64,000 bases of DNA from Methylobacter marinus A45 (lineage in GTDB: Bacteria; Pseudomonadota; Gammaproteobacteria; Methylococcales; Methylomonadaceae), in NCBI RefSeq assembly GCF_000383855.1, contig NZ_KB912877.1, forward strand, positions 502,465-566,464, given 5' to 3'. Positions 35,602 through 44,777 of this stretch are shown here, one piece after another; position 1 is the stretch's first letter, and each line of letters starts with the position of its first letter. Below the pieces are notes generated by a model. The model was not told the DNA's origin. It worked only from the letters and a program-made list of their open reading frames with translations, and made no database searches. A program made the translations under genes and the position numbers.

Positions 35602-36200
35602 CCTACGATGCCCGACAGGTCGGTGCCCTGATTATCCAATTGCGCGGAACGCTGCCGCCCGCGCCGAAAATTGCCTTTTCCACGTTTTTTACTGCGCGCT
35701 TTTATACGCGTTATGTTCAATTTTTGCTGATTGATTTCCACTGTTTTCAGGTGTTGAAAGATATCCGGCGGCATGCCGGCCGGCAATTCGATAATGGTAT
35801 AGACACCATGAATATCGACTCTGTTGATATTATTCTTATCAACGCCGGATTCTTCAACCAGAACCTTTCTGATTTCTTCTACCGTGACATGATGGGTTCG
35901 GCCTATGTCCAGGCGATAGCGTATCATTTTGATAGGCGGCAGACTGGGTGACGGCGGCGGTTTGATGGCCGGCTTTTGTTCCTCCCATAAACCAATGGAC
36001 GATATAGTCGCCGCCGACTGGTTTAAATAAACCAAAGCCGCGGCGCAATCCAAAATATCCGCATCCAGTTCAGCGGCTATTTCCTTGATGACGGCACGAT
36101 GGGCCTCCAGGTTCTGGCTGCTTAAAATCTGCCGCAAACGTTTTGTCAACGGTTCGGCTTGGCTGACCGCTTCAGCCGTTACACTATTCCTGTCATTCAT
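35598..36200 (-). CDS. Stand-alone DbpA/DeaD-type RNA-binding protein
   Basis: The 200-residue protein looks like the C-terminal third of a DeaD/CsdA RNA helicase without the two RecA domains. Residues 18-60 resemble the helical region after the helicase core (AHRAVIKEIAAELDADILDC). Residues 91-165 form a DbpA-type RNA-binding domain: IRYRLDIGRTHHVTVEEIRK, VYTIIELPAGMPPDIFQHLK, INQQKLNITRIKAR. The tail is basic (SKKRGKGNFRRGRQRSAQ). It probably binds structured RNA, perhaps rRNA. ATG 36200 starts cleanly, so it is not an obvious truncation. Confidence 0.8.
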   Translation of the reverse strand: MNDRNSVTAEAVSQAEPLTKRLRQILSSQNLEAHRAVIKEIAAELDADILDCAAALVYLNQSAATISSIGLWEEQKPAIKPPPSPSLPPIKMIRYRLDIGRTHHVTVEEIRKVLVEESGVDKNNINRVDIHGVYTIIELPAGMPPDIFQHLKTVEINQQKLNITRIKARSKKRGKGNFRRGRQRSAQLDNQGTDLSGIVG

Positions 36201-36236
36201 CCTGTTTTACGATCGATCGCTGTTAACCGCACTACT

Positions 36237-37526
36237 TTAGAGTCTATCCTGGTAAATTTCCACAAATGCTTCATCACGCAGCCTGCGCATCCAAAGTTCG
36301 GTTTCTTCTTCAATTTTACGTTTGCGTATGGCTTCCCTGACCTGATTCTTTTTGTACTCGTCGCTATTATCCTTGTTTTCCCTATCCTGAACCTGAATTA
36401 AATGCCAGCCGAACTGTGTCTGCACGGGCTCGCTGATTTCATTGGTAGCCAGTTGCTCCATGGCGTCTTCGAACGGCTTTACCAAATCGCCGGGGCCGAC
36501 CCAGTCGAGACTACCGCCTTTTAATGCCGATCCTTTGTCGTCGGAGTGGGCGCGCGCCAACGCTGCAAAATCCTCGCCGTTTGCCAGCCGCTCTTTCAAG
36601 GCCAGCAAGCGTTTTCTTGCCTCGGCATCATCGATCAGCTCATTGGTTTTGATCAGGATATGCCGGACTTTGGTTTTAGTGACGATATGCTGCTCCGAAC
36701 CTTTTTGTTCGAGCAATTTCACAATATGAAAACCGCTCGGGCTGCGAATGGGGTCGGCGATATCGCCCGGATTCATGTCCCCGACCTCACTAGCAAACAT
36801 GGTCGGTATATCGCCCTTGGTGCGCCAGCCCAGATCGCCGCCTTTCAAGGCATTGGCATCATCTGAATAGCTCATCGCCGCCTGCGCGAAATCGCCGCCC
36901 GCGCGCAGTTTTTCAACCAGCTCATTGGCTTTGGCCCAGGCTTTTTGTATTTCCTGCGCCGACGCGGCTTCTTGAACGGCAATCAGGATATGGCCAAGAT
37001 GATACTGAGTCGCCTCCTCGCCAATCTTGCCCTGGGTTTCCAGGTAGTGTTCAACCTCTCTGTCGGTCACTTTGATGCGCCCGCCAATTTCCCGTCCGCG
37101 CAACTGGTTGATAATAATCTCATTACGCATGGTATCCAAAAAACCCTGGTAGCTGATGCCCTGACTTTCCAGCTCGGCCCGAAACTCCCGGGCAGTCATA
37201 TTATTTCTTCGCATAATCTCAGTCGCCTGGCTGTTCAGCATTTCCTCGGTCACCGTGATGCCGGCTCTCTCAGCCATCTGACGTTGCAGCATATCGATAA
37301 TCATTCTTTCCAGCACCTGCTTGCGCAGGATATAACTCGGCGGCACAACGGCATTATTGGCCTCGATTCGCTGCACGACAGCCGCGACTTCCCGCTCCAG
37401 TTCACGGTCAAGAATCACGTCATCTTCAACGACAGCAACAATTTTATCCAGCACTTCCGCATGCACTGCGCCAAAAGCGCTGAAAAATAAACTACAAAGC
37501 AGTACAGGTACAATCAATTTTTTCAT
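36237..37526 (-). CDS. surA: Periplasmic chaperone SurA
   Basis: A chaperone and peptidyl-prolyl isomerase for outer-membrane proteins including LptD. Signal peptide 1-23 (KKLIVPVLLCSLFFSAFGAVHA), then the N-terminal chaperone domain starting VLDKIVAVVEDDVILDRELE. Two parvulin domains follow, about 175-275 (YHLGHILIAVQEAA..; GGDLGWRTKGDIPTMF) and 290-385 (VRHILIKTNEL..; GGSLDWVGPGDLVKPF). 429 residues. It lies directly downstream of lptD, the conserved order. Confidence 0.96.
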   Translation of the reverse strand: MKKLIVPVLLCSLFFSAFGAVHAEVLDKIVAVVEDDVILDRELEREVAAVVQRIEANNAVVPPSYILRKQVLERMIIDMLQRQMAERAGITVTEEMLNSQATEIMRRNNMTAREFRAELESQGISYQGFLDTMRNEIIINQLRGREIGGRIKVTDREVEHYLETQGKIGEEATQYHLGHILIAVQEAASAQEIQKAWAKANELVEKLRAGGDFAQAAMSYSDDANALKGGDLGWRTKGDIPTMFASEVGDMNPGDIADPIRSPSGFHIVKLLEQKGSEQHIVTKTKVRHILIKTNELIDDAEARKRLLALKERLANGEDFAALARAHSDDKGSALKGGSLDWVGPGDLVKPFEDAMEQLATNEISEPVQTQFGWHLIQVQDRENKDNSDEYKKNQVREAIRKRKIEEETELWMRRLRDEAFVEIYQDRL

Positions 37527-37540
37527 ATTTTTTTGAAAAA

Positions 37541-40450
37541 TTATTTCGTCGGTTTCCGGTAACCATAAATATTCTCTTCAAAGAACTCATCCAGTTTTTC
37601 TCCCACACCGGTCAAGCCTTTAAGCTCTATTTGGAAAAATACGCCGGTCTGGCTTTCGCCTTCCGGATCGAGATTAGCGAAATCGACATTAGAGATAGCG
37701 GTATCGCCAAACACATTAAGGACGGCAGTGTTCACCCAGCGCCGGCCGATCACGCGGAAACGCCAGCAGCAGTTCTCTTTTTCAAAGCCGAAAAAGCTTT
37801 CCCGCGTGGCATTATTGAGCAAGGAGTACTGCCAGCGCCCCACCGCATACCAGTTGTTGTATATGGGCCAATGGAATGAAATATCGCTTTGGATAATATC
37901 ATTGCGCCGGTCAGGGAAAGTCACGACCGTATTTTTTCTATACCGGTAACCGATATTGATAATTTCACCGGGATGATTAATATAATGCAGCATGACATCA
38001 CCTCGGACGATGTCATTGACATCCGGGCTCCATTGTAGACCGCTGTCAACCGATAAATGATCCGTTAACCGGACATTTAGTTCACTCACCAGGTTGGAAA
38101 AACGGCTGGTTTCAAGCGGCCGGTTAACTGTGCATAACGGTGAGTAATAGCTGCCGCATAAACCGACTTCCCTATCCCGGAAATAGAAAATCTCACCGAT
38201 ATCGAATCTGAGTCTTTCCCTGCCGGTCTCAGAATCGACCAGACGCGAAGTAAGGGCGGCCGTGATCTGGTTTGCATCCTGTACCCTGTCGTTGCCGCTG
38301 AAGCGGTTTTCCCTGAACAAACTGCTGAAGTTGAAATCATAGAGCGAGGTATCGAACAACGGTATGTCGTCCTGATCGTCTTTGGGAATATACAGGTAGA
38401 ATAACCTCGGCTCTATCGTATGCCTGAAGGAATTCTCGCCAAAGTCGAATTCACGCTCAAAAAACAGGCCGCCGTCGACGGATGCGATAGGCAGGGTTCT
38501 GGAAATGGAATCCGGTTGCCCTAAATTTCTTGTTTCCTGCTTGCTTAACAGGTATTGGGTATGCTGCAGGGAAAATTTCGGCCTTAAAAAAGCACCGGCC
38601 GTTTCCAGCGGGAAACTGACTGATGGCTTGACATTGATCCTCTGGCCATTTACCAGATGATCATGCTGAAAATTGACATATTCAGTGTTCATGGCAGCAT
38701 CGAGCGGCATGAAATCGAAGCTGTGGTTCAGATTCAAAATACTTTGCGGCAATCTCCGATAAGGGCGGTTTTGCGGCCGTATTGCCTTGTCAATCGCCTG
38801 ATAATTCTCAACCCGGTTAATAAATGAAACGCCCTTGTTGACATAACTGACATTCGCCTGGCTGTGCAAATAGCTTAAATTAGTCAGGCTCAGCGCATTT
38901 CCAAGGTCATTGAAATAGTCCTTATCAGATACATAACTGAGATCCAGATATGAACTGATATGCGGCGTGAACCGGGTGCTGTTTAAAATCTTGGCAAAAT
39001 ACCGTGATTGATCCCGCAACCTGTCGTCGGGCATGAATTCGAGATTTAACTTGCCTTCTGTCATCTTGGTCAGATAACGAAACTCGCCGCCCAGTAAAAT
39101 GCCTCTTTTTGACAGGTAACGAGGTCTTAAAGTCGCATCGTAGTTAGGGGCGATATTCCAGTAGTAAGGCACGGATACATTGAATCCCCCGCGTTGCGTA
39201 TTGCCGAAAGAAGGCGCCAGGAAACCGGACAACCTTCTGTCATCGATAGGAAACGAAAGATAAGGCGAATAGAATACAGGCGTGCCTTTAAACTCCAGCC
39301 AGGCATTTCTGGCCGAGCCCTGGCCGGTTATATCATTCAGTTTCAATTCGGAGGCATGGACCACCCAATCCTGGTTGCCGGGACGACAGCTGGTATAGGC
39401 GACCTCTTTATAGCGGGACAGGGTCTTGCTGTCGCGGTAAACGACTTGCGCCCGCCCTCTGATCGGTGCCGCCGGCGCTATAAACATCGTATCCCTCAGC
39501 CTGCCCTGATCAGTGGCCAAATTAAGTACGGCCGTATCGCTGTACAAGGCCAGTTCATCTTCGCTGTAATAAACATCGCCCTGCAGATCGAGCGTTTCCG
39601 AAACCGTATCATAATTAGCCATATCCGACAGAATGTGCTGATCGGCACGATTAATTTGGACATTGCCGAAATAGCTGCTGATTTCGGTATCGAAAAGTTC
39701 CGAATAGTCCGACCGAACCTCCAGCGGCGAAGTCTCCCGCAAGTGTTTTTCCGGCACAAACGTCGGCGATACCGGGGTATCCACCATGCAATTTTCCCAC
39801 GGATCATATTTCAACTGCGAGTGCAAGGTGGTAAAGATTTGTTCCTGTTGCCAATCAAATGCCGGATCCAGCAGCAGCCCCGGTTTAGTCTCATCCGTGG
39901 CAACAATCTGCGCCTGGCCTTTCGGATCATTACCCTCCAGCTTGCAACTCCAGTTCTGGTTTTCCTCACCGGGCGCGCAACTCCATCCCGGACGCCGCTG
40001 TGCTTTTGCAACGCTGACGGTTTTGGTGCTTCCCAGATCAACCGGAACCGGTTCATTCGGATCGATAACGACGGGGCGTTTGACAACTACCCGCCGCTTA
40101 TCTTCAGGATCGACTACAACCGGTGTTTCGTTTTCCACTACCTCAGTGGCGGCTGACTCGAGGTCTTCTACAGGTTTGGCCAAAACCGGTTCGGTCTCTT
40201 CAACAGGCTCGGGAACTGCTGGCTGTGCGGCTTGAACAGGTTCAGGAACAACCGGTGGCTGCGTTTCTTCAACCGGTGCGGGTTGAGTTGCCGCTTGTGC
40301 CTCATCGGTTTTCCCGGCTGGCTTCGCTTCGCCAACGCAAACCCACTCCTTGCTGTCCTTGTTTTGCTCGCAATTCCAAACTGCTTCATTGGCAAAACCG
40401 AGAGATGCGTAAAAAGAGGGTAAGAAAACCAGAAATAAGCGGCGCCGCAT
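37541..40450 (-). CDS. lptD: LPS-assembly outer-membrane protein LptD
   Basis: Inserts lipopolysaccharide into the outer leaflet as the LptDE plug-and-barrel complex. It has a signal peptide (about 1-21), then an unusually long N-terminal insert rich in Pro/Glu/Val/Ala (about 45-150), then the OstA/LptA-like beta-jellyroll (YFGNVQINRADQHILSDMAN; LDLQGDVYYSEDELALYSD), and a C-terminal barrel of about 550 residues (FKGTPVFYSPYLSFPIDDRR, SVPYYWNIAPNYDATLRPRY). 969 residues, longer than E. coli (784) mainly through that low-complexity linker. Confidence 0.96.
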   Translation of the reverse strand: MRRRLFLVFLPSFYASLGFANEAVWNCEQNKDSKEWVCVGEAKPAGKTDEAQAATQPAPVEETQPPVVPEPVQAAQPAVPEPVEETEPVLAKPVEDLESAATEVVENETPVVVDPEDKRRVVVKRPVVIDPNEPVPVDLGSTKTVSVAKAQRRPGWSCAPGEENQNWSCKLEGNDPKGQAQIVATDETKPGLLLDPAFDWQQEQIFTTLHSQLKYDPWENCMVDTPVSPTFVPEKHLRETSPLEVRSDYSELFDTEISSYFGNVQINRADQHILSDMANYDTVSETLDLQGDVYYSEDELALYSDTAVLNLATDQGRLRDTMFIAPAAPIRGRAQVVYRDSKTLSRYKEVAYTSCRPGNQDWVVHASELKLNDITGQGSARNAWLEFKGTPVFYSPYLSFPIDDRRLSGFLAPSFGNTQRGGFNVSVPYYWNIAPNYDATLRPRYLSKRGILLGGEFRYLTKMTEGKLNLEFMPDDRLRDQSRYFAKILNSTRFTPHISSYLDLSYVSDKDYFNDLGNALSLTNLSYLHSQANVSYVNKGVSFINRVENYQAIDKAIRPQNRPYRRLPQSILNLNHSFDFMPLDAAMNTEYVNFQHDHLVNGQRINVKPSVSFPLETAGAFLRPKFSLQHTQYLLSKQETRNLGQPDSISRTLPIASVDGGLFFEREFDFGENSFRHTIEPRLFYLYIPKDDQDDIPLFDTSLYDFNFSSLFRENRFSGNDRVQDANQITAALTSRLVDSETGRERLRFDIGEIFYFRDREVGLCGSYYSPLCTVNRPLETSRFSNLVSELNVRLTDHLSVDSGLQWSPDVNDIVRGDVMLHYINHPGEIINIGYRYRKNTVVTFPDRRNDIIQSDISFHWPIYNNWYAVGRWQYSLLNNATRESFFGFEKENCCWRFRVIGRRWVNTAVLNVFGDTAISNVDFANLDPEGESQTGVFFQIELKGLTGVGEKLDEFFEENIYGYRKPTK

Positions 40451-40556
40451 AGAGGATAGAAGTTTAGTAGCTTAAAGAATCACAAATCGATAAAATGCTG
40501 AATTCAGCATTTTACCTTATTTACTGCAGCATTATAACTAAACTCTTCTATTCCTC

Positions 40557-41540
40557 ATGATGCCCGAAGACTTAAGAGCATTATCCATGCTCGACTGGCT
40601 CGAAAACGATTTATTATTGGATATTCGCTCTTGTGAATCTGCTTCCAGTGACGCCAGTTTCAGGCGCTACTTCAGAATCAAGGCGCCGCAAGGCCAATTT
40701 ATCGTTATGGATGCGCCTCCGCCCCAAGAAAACACCGAACCCTTCATAAGAATCGCTGGTTTGCTGGCGCGTTCTGAAGTCAATGTACCGACTATTTTCC
40801 AACAAAACCCCGGCGACGGATTTTTATTGCTGGAAGATTTCGGTTCCCAGTGCTTACTGGATCAATTGAATGAGCATACCGCCGCCGATTTATATCAAAG
40901 CGCCTTTGACAGCTTGTTTAAGCTGCAAACCAAAACGCCGCAAATCGGCAGCGACCTGCCCGCCTACGACGAGCCGTTACTGAAAAGGGAACTGGCTATT
41001 TTCGATGACTGGTTTCTAGAGCGATCGCTGGACATCGCCATGCCGGAGCAACTGCGAAACGCGGTGCATGAAATACTGATCGCCTCGGCGCTGGAGCAGC
41101 CGACTACTTGCGTGCATCGCGATTTTCACTCGCGCAATCTGATGGTGCTGGAAGCCGATTCACCCGGCGTGATCGATTTTCAGGATGCCGTTATCGGGCC
41201 TATCACCTATGATCTGGTGTCGCTGCTGCGCGACTGTTATATAGCTTGGCCCGAACAGCAGGTCGACCAGTGGATGACGCGGTATTATCACCGCCTCCTG
41301 CAGGCAGGCCTGATCGATTGCGATCCGCCTCGCTTTAAACGCTGGTTCGACCTGATGGGCATGCAGCGGCACCTGAAAGCCATCGGCATTTTTTCACGCC
41401 TGCATATCCGGGATAACAAACCCGGCTATCTGAAAGACATACCTCGCACGCTGAATTACGTCACTGCCGTTTGCGCTAGCTACCCTGAATTAGCCGATTT
41501 TGGCCGGTTTCTACACGAACAGGTCTTGCCCAGACTATGA
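40557..41540 (+). CDS. amgK: N-acetylmuramate/N-acetylglucosamine anomeric kinase
   Basis: Phosphorylates the anomeric carbon of recycled MurNAc in the cytoplasm, the first step of the MurU bypass of cell-wall recycling. The 327-residue aminoglycoside-phosphotransferase fold has a catalytic CVHRDFHSRNLM (about residue 186) and metal-binding VIDFQDAVIGP. It is divergent from lptD-surA and overlaps murU by four bases, the layout known from pseudomonads. ATG 40557 is used; a second ATG lies one codon downstream. Confidence 0.94.
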   Translation: MMPEDLRALSMLDWLENDLLLDIRSCESASSDASFRRYFRIKAPQGQFIVMDAPPPQENTEPFIRIAGLLARSEVNVPTIFQQNPGDGFLLLEDFGSQCLLDQLNEHTAADLYQSAFDSLFKLQTKTPQIGSDLPAYDEPLLKRELAIFDDWFLERSLDIAMPEQLRNAVHEILIASALEQPTTCVHRDFHSRNLMVLEADSPGVIDFQDAVIGPITYDLVSLLRDCYIAWPEQQVDQWMTRYYHRLLQAGLIDCDPPRFKRWFDLMGMQRHLKAIGIFSRLHIRDNKPGYLKDIPRTLNYVTAVCASYPELADFGRFLHEQVLPRL

Positions 41541-42220
41541 AAGCCATGATTTTAGCGGCAGGACGCGGTGAGAGAATGCGCCCCTTGACCGATCACACCC
41601 CCAAACCCTTGCTGCCCGCTGCTGGAAAAGCGCTTATCGAACACACGATCACGCAACTGGTCGCGGCGGGTTTCCATGAAATCATCATCAATCACGCCCA
41701 TCTGGGCCAGCAAATTGAACAGCGGATTGGCAATGGCGAACGGTTCGGCGCCGAAATTCGCTACTCGCCCGAAGGCGAGCAGGGACTGGAAACGGCCGGC
41801 GGCATTATCAATGCCCTGCCCTTGTTGGGCAAGGAGGCATTCTTGGTCGTCAATGGCGATATTGCCACGGACTTCCCGTTTGCAGAACTGAAAAACCTCA
41901 ATATTGATCTGGCGCATCTGGTATTAGTCGGCAATCCGGAGCACAATAGACAGGGCGATTTCGGCCTTGATAAGACCGGCAAGGTCATTGAAAACGGCTT
42001 GGAAAAATTCACCTTTAGCGGAATCGGACTCTACCGTCCTGAACTATTTGGCAATACACCGGTCGGAAAAATTAAACTAGCGCCGTTGCTGCGGACGGCC
42101 ATCCGGGAACGCAGAATATCGGGACAAAAATTCGATGGTTTCTGGATGGACATAGGCACTCCGCAGCGCCTAAAAGAACTGGACCTTTACTACAAGCAAA
42201 GAGAGAGCAATCATGACTGA
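41537..42220 (+). CDS. murU: N-acetylmuramate alpha-1-phosphate uridylyltransferase
   Basis: Converts MurNAc-1-phosphate to UDP-MurNAc, closing the recycling shortcut that bypasses the fosfomycin-sensitive MurA step. A 227-residue nucleotidyltransferase with [20 protein letters not shown] at residues 6-25 and the metal-binding [11 protein letters not shown]. Overlaps amgK (ATGA) and, by 8 bp, the dodecin gene. Confidence 0.95.
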   Translation: MKAMILAAGRGERMRPLTDHTPKPLLPAAGKALIEHTITQLVAAGFHEIIINHAHLGQQIEQRIGNGERFGAEIRYSPEGEQGLETAGGIINALPLLGKEAFLVVNGDIATDFPFAELKNLNIDLAHLVLVGNPEHNRQGDFGLDKTGKVIENGLEKFTFSGIGLYRPELFGNTPVGKIKLAPLLRTAIRERRISGQKFDGFWMDIGTPQRLKELDLYYKQRESNHD

Positions 42221-42422
42221 CCATATCTATAAAAAAATAGAACTGACTGGTTCCTCAACCGTCAGCATGCAGGAAGCCATCGAAAATGCCGTCAGCAAGG
42301 CCGCAAAAACCCTTCATGATCTGCGCTGGTTTGAAGTTGTCGAAACCCGTGGAAATATAGAAAACGGTAAAATTGCTCACTGGCAAGTAACGATAAAAGT
42401 CGGGTTTTCACTGACCGAATAA
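42213..42422 (+). CDS. Dodecin flavin-binding protein
   Basis: The 69-residue product matches dodecins: [20 protein letters not shown], the flavin-stacking Trp in [12 protein letters not shown] and [13 protein letters not shown]. Dodecins form hollow 12-mers that store flavin or, in some bacteria, coenzyme A. It overlaps the murU 3' end, so it is probably expressed with amgK-murU. Confidence 0.93.
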   Translation: MTDHIYKKIELTGSSTVSMQEAIENAVSKAAKTLHDLRWFEVVETRGNIENGKIAHWQVTIKVGFSLTE

Positions 42423-42432
42423 GAAATCTTCA

Positions 42433-42457
42433 GAGAGGCATCGACACCGCCTCTCTC
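42433..42457 (+). terminator. Hairpin after the dodecin gene
   Basis: AGAGAGGC (42433-42440) pairs with GCCTCTCT (42450-42457) across a 9-nt loop, 11 bp after the dodecin stop codon. No T-run follows, so it may stabilise the mRNA 3' end rather than terminate by itself. Confidence 0.35.
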
Positions 42458-42570
42458 TCACCCGCCGTCCATTTAGAACAGGCCATAAAACGCCGAAGCG
42501 GCAGCCCTGTTTCCAGCTAAAATCCCATGCAGGGCTTTTACACTACGGCGCTATGCCTCTGGATTCCAAT

Positions 42571-42656
42571 GTAGGTGCGAATTTATTCGCACTATTCGCA
42601 CTATTCGCACTATTCGCACTATGCGAACTATAGGGCTCAAGTGAATTCGCATCCAT
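42571..42656. repeat. GTAGGTGCGAAT-type repeat with a 9-bp microsatellite
   Basis: The left arm GTAGGTGCGAATTTATTCGCAC and the right arm GTGAATTCGCATCC bracket four tandem copies of ATTCGCACT (42584-42619) and a diverged fifth (ATGCGAACT). It belongs to the same family as 29371-29465 and the MITE interiors. The copy number of the 9-bp unit is likely to vary between strains. Confidence 0.75.
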
Positions 42657-42780
42657 CACAGACATGCCCCCGCCGATTACCCGCAATACACGTCCAAAAG
42701 CCGCGGCGCCCAGCGCGGCAAACGGGAATAAAAACCGACCATGCGTAACATCAGTTTTTAATTGTTATTTACCCCTTCAT

Positions 42781-43827
42781 TCATTTTGTAAAAGCGATAA
42801 ACCGCCGATAAGGCGAACCCTGCTTCCAGGTAAAAGCCTCCGTGTAATAATGCATTAACGCCAGGTAGCCCAATAAACCCACGGTAATGACCTTACGAAA
42901 TTCCACATCAAAAAGGTAGATGGTTATTAAATTCACCGCATCATCTCCGTAGTTCTGCAAGGTAAACGCCAGCGCAAAGGAGAGCACCGGCAGCACGACA
43001 AAAACATGTACGTTGCAGCGCGCGGCATAACGGTAGATAAAATTCCCGGGATGCGAATGATGCTTGTTGTAGTCATGCGTCACATAGAAGACATAAGCCG
43101 TCGCATCGTGAACCAGTCTTGGCACCAGAATAGCGAGAAAATAATACTGCTGGCTGTAAAAATAAAAACTGCTCAGTACAAGCAAGGTATTGGCCCATAG
43201 AAACAGCTTGCCAAATAGAGTGGTGGCATAGCGCTGACACAACACCGTACTTAGCGCCAGGCCGATGCACAAGCCGGCCGCCGCATGCTTGACCCATTCG
43301 GTTTGCTGTGCATCCAGGGTGTTTTTCAGGAATATGCCGACATAAACAAATATACCGGCCGCCACACTCAGCCACAACAACAGGTAAAACGCCCATGACG
43401 GCAGATGACAAACGCCTCGGGCCACGCCGTGCTGCTGCTTAAGCACATGGTAAACGGTCCAGCAGGCCACAAGCACATAAAAAACCAGATAGGGAATAAA
43501 CAGGCTACCGATGCCGAAGAAAGCCGCTATCGCGACAGTCATTAAAATGATTTTCAGCTTATAAAACTTCAGATACTCCTTATTGCTTGCCATGACAATG
43601 GCGCTGGCGATAATGTGAGGCGTGCCAAAAACGATTTGAAACAATATGAAATGGTGGGGACTGCTTGGCAAATAGCGCTGCAGAAAACCTTGCCAAAATC
43701 CGACATCAAGCAACTGAAGCAGTAAACAAGCGGGAATAATGGCATACAATCCCAATAGCAGCCGGAACGATACGGCCAGCTTATTCTCAGAAGGCAGGTC
43801 TTGAATTGGAATGGTTGGCGCGGACAT
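42781..43827 (-). CDS. Polytopic membrane protein with conserved-looking histidine motifs (348 aa)
   Basis: Nine or ten hydrophobic segments are visible. Histidines cluster at membrane borders: PSSPHHFILFQIVFGTPHII, WTVYHVLKQQHGVARG, PRLVHDATAYVFYVTHDYNK followed by HHSHPGNF, and LMHYYTEAFTWKQGSPYRRF near the C-terminus. The pattern is reminiscent of membrane di-iron oxygenases or Brp/Blh-type carotenoid dioxygenases, but I cannot assign it to either. It stands alone, divergent from the HIT gene. ATG 43827 follows AAAGGTC. Confidence 0.75.
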   Translation of the reverse strand: MSAPTIPIQDLPSENKLAVSFRLLLGLYAIIPACLLLQLLDVGFWQGFLQRYLPSSPHHFILFQIVFGTPHIIASAIVMASNKEYLKFYKLKIILMTVAIAAFFGIGSLFIPYLVFYVLVACWTVYHVLKQQHGVARGVCHLPSWAFYLLLWLSVAAGIFVYVGIFLKNTLDAQQTEWVKHAAAGLCIGLALSTVLCQRYATTLFGKLFLWANTLLVLSSFYFYSQQYYFLAILVPRLVHDATAYVFYVTHDYNKHHSHPGNFIYRYAARCNVHVFVVLPVLSFALAFTLQNYGDDAVNLITIYLFDVEFRKVITVGLLGYLALMHYYTEAFTWKQGSPYRRFIAFTK

Positions 43828-43917
43828 GGAACGACCTTTTTACTGTTTGTTATAATTTTTTAAAAATAGTAAATTAACCCCAATTTTCCGATTAATTCAA
43901 GCATCGTTATAAAAACC

Positions 43918-44331
43918 ATGGCATTTGAGCTGCACCCTCGCCTCCAGCAAGACTGCGTCGAAGTCGGCCGATTTCAACTGAGTCGCTTGCTGATGATGAA
44001 CGACAGCCAGTATCCCTGGTTTATCCTGGTGCCCGAAAAAGCGGGGCTGCGCGAGATTTATCAACTGACAAAACCCGAGCGGGGACTGTTGCTTGACGAA
44101 TCCAGTTATCTGGCGGAAAACCTGGCCGCGCTTTACAAAGCCGACAAGATGAATATCGCCTCTATCGGCAATCAGGTGCCGCAACTGCACATTCATCACA
44201 TCGTCCGCTACCAGACCGATAAAGCCTGGCCGGCACCGGTCTGGGGAAAATTTGATGCCGTTCCCTATACGCAACAGCAGATCACGGAAAATCTCATGCG
44301 CCTTAGGGACCGGTTAGACTGGCTTAATTAA
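43918..44331 (+). CDS. HIT-family hydrolase
   Basis: The 137-residue HIT protein carries QLHIHHIVRY, a variant of the HxHxH catalytic motif. It has the upstream SQYPWFILVPEKAGLREI and the C-terminal PAPVWGKFDAVPYT typical of a proteobacterial subgroup. HIT proteins hydrolyse nucleoside phosphoramidates or dinucleotides; the substrate here is unknown. The 3' end overlaps the convergent next gene. Confidence 0.92.
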   Translation: MAFELHPRLQQDCVEVGRFQLSRLLMMNDSQYPWFILVPEKAGLREIYQLTKPERGLLLDESSYLAENLAALYKADKMNIASIGNQVPQLHIHHIVRYQTDKAWPAPVWGKFDAVPYTQQQITENLMRLRDRLDWLN

Positions 44332-44716
44332 CCAAAAATTCGGTAAAAAACACGTCCTTAAACCCTTCGCTGCTTCCATGTCTTTCCAATGTCTCGCGTA
44401 TCGCGACAATACTTTCCTGCCGCAACCCTTCACGCTGCTCCATCGTTTGCAAGGTATCAAAAGACCGGCCGCTGTAGAGCATGATCAACTCATGTCTTAA
44501 TGCCGGCAGATGTTTTTTTATGCTTGCCAGCGCTTTTTCACCCTCGACCATTAACTGGATGTTTACCTGAAGATATTTTCTCGGCTCGGCCAAATTAACA
44601 GTAAATTTAGGATTCATCTCCAAATATTCTATAATTGCCCCTATTTTTTCTTCATCTCCGGCAGCGGTATAAGCAGGGATGAATAAAAGGCTTAATAATA
44701 AAACAAACAAACGCAC
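44324..44716 (-). CDS. Exported FliL-like protein
   Basis: The 130-residue protein has a signal-like N-terminus (RLFVLLLSLLFIPAYTAAG) and then a FliL-type domain: PKFTVNLAEPRKYLQVNIQL, HLPALRHELIMLYSGRSFD, a TMEQREGLRQESIVAIRE helix and the closing VFFTEFLVN. FliL sits at the flagellar stator in the periplasm, but no flagellar gene is nearby and the usual transmembrane anchor is replaced by a cleavable-looking signal. The start is taken as GTG 44716 because GGAG lies 6 nt upstream; TTG at 44722 is also in frame. Confidence 0.82.
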   Translation of the reverse strand: MRLFVLLLSLLFIPAYTAAGDEEKIGAIIEYLEMNPKFTVNLAEPRKYLQVNIQLMVEGEKALASIKKHLPALRHELIMLYSGRSFDTLQTMEQREGLRQESIVAIRETLERHGSSEGFKDVFFTEFLVN

Positions 44717-44777
44717 ATCCAACTCCGTTTAACTTAAATATCAGGCCTTATAGACCTTTTCAAAATAATACCAGGCA

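Noticed and set aside
39194-40156. 320-codon open frame opposite lptD
   Set aside because: Antisense to a conserved gene, Arg/Ile-rich and without any recognisable domain.
42584-42622. Short 9-bp array considered as a plasmid-type iteron origin
   Set aside because: It lies inside a dispersed repeat family with no replication gene or AT-rich box nearby.
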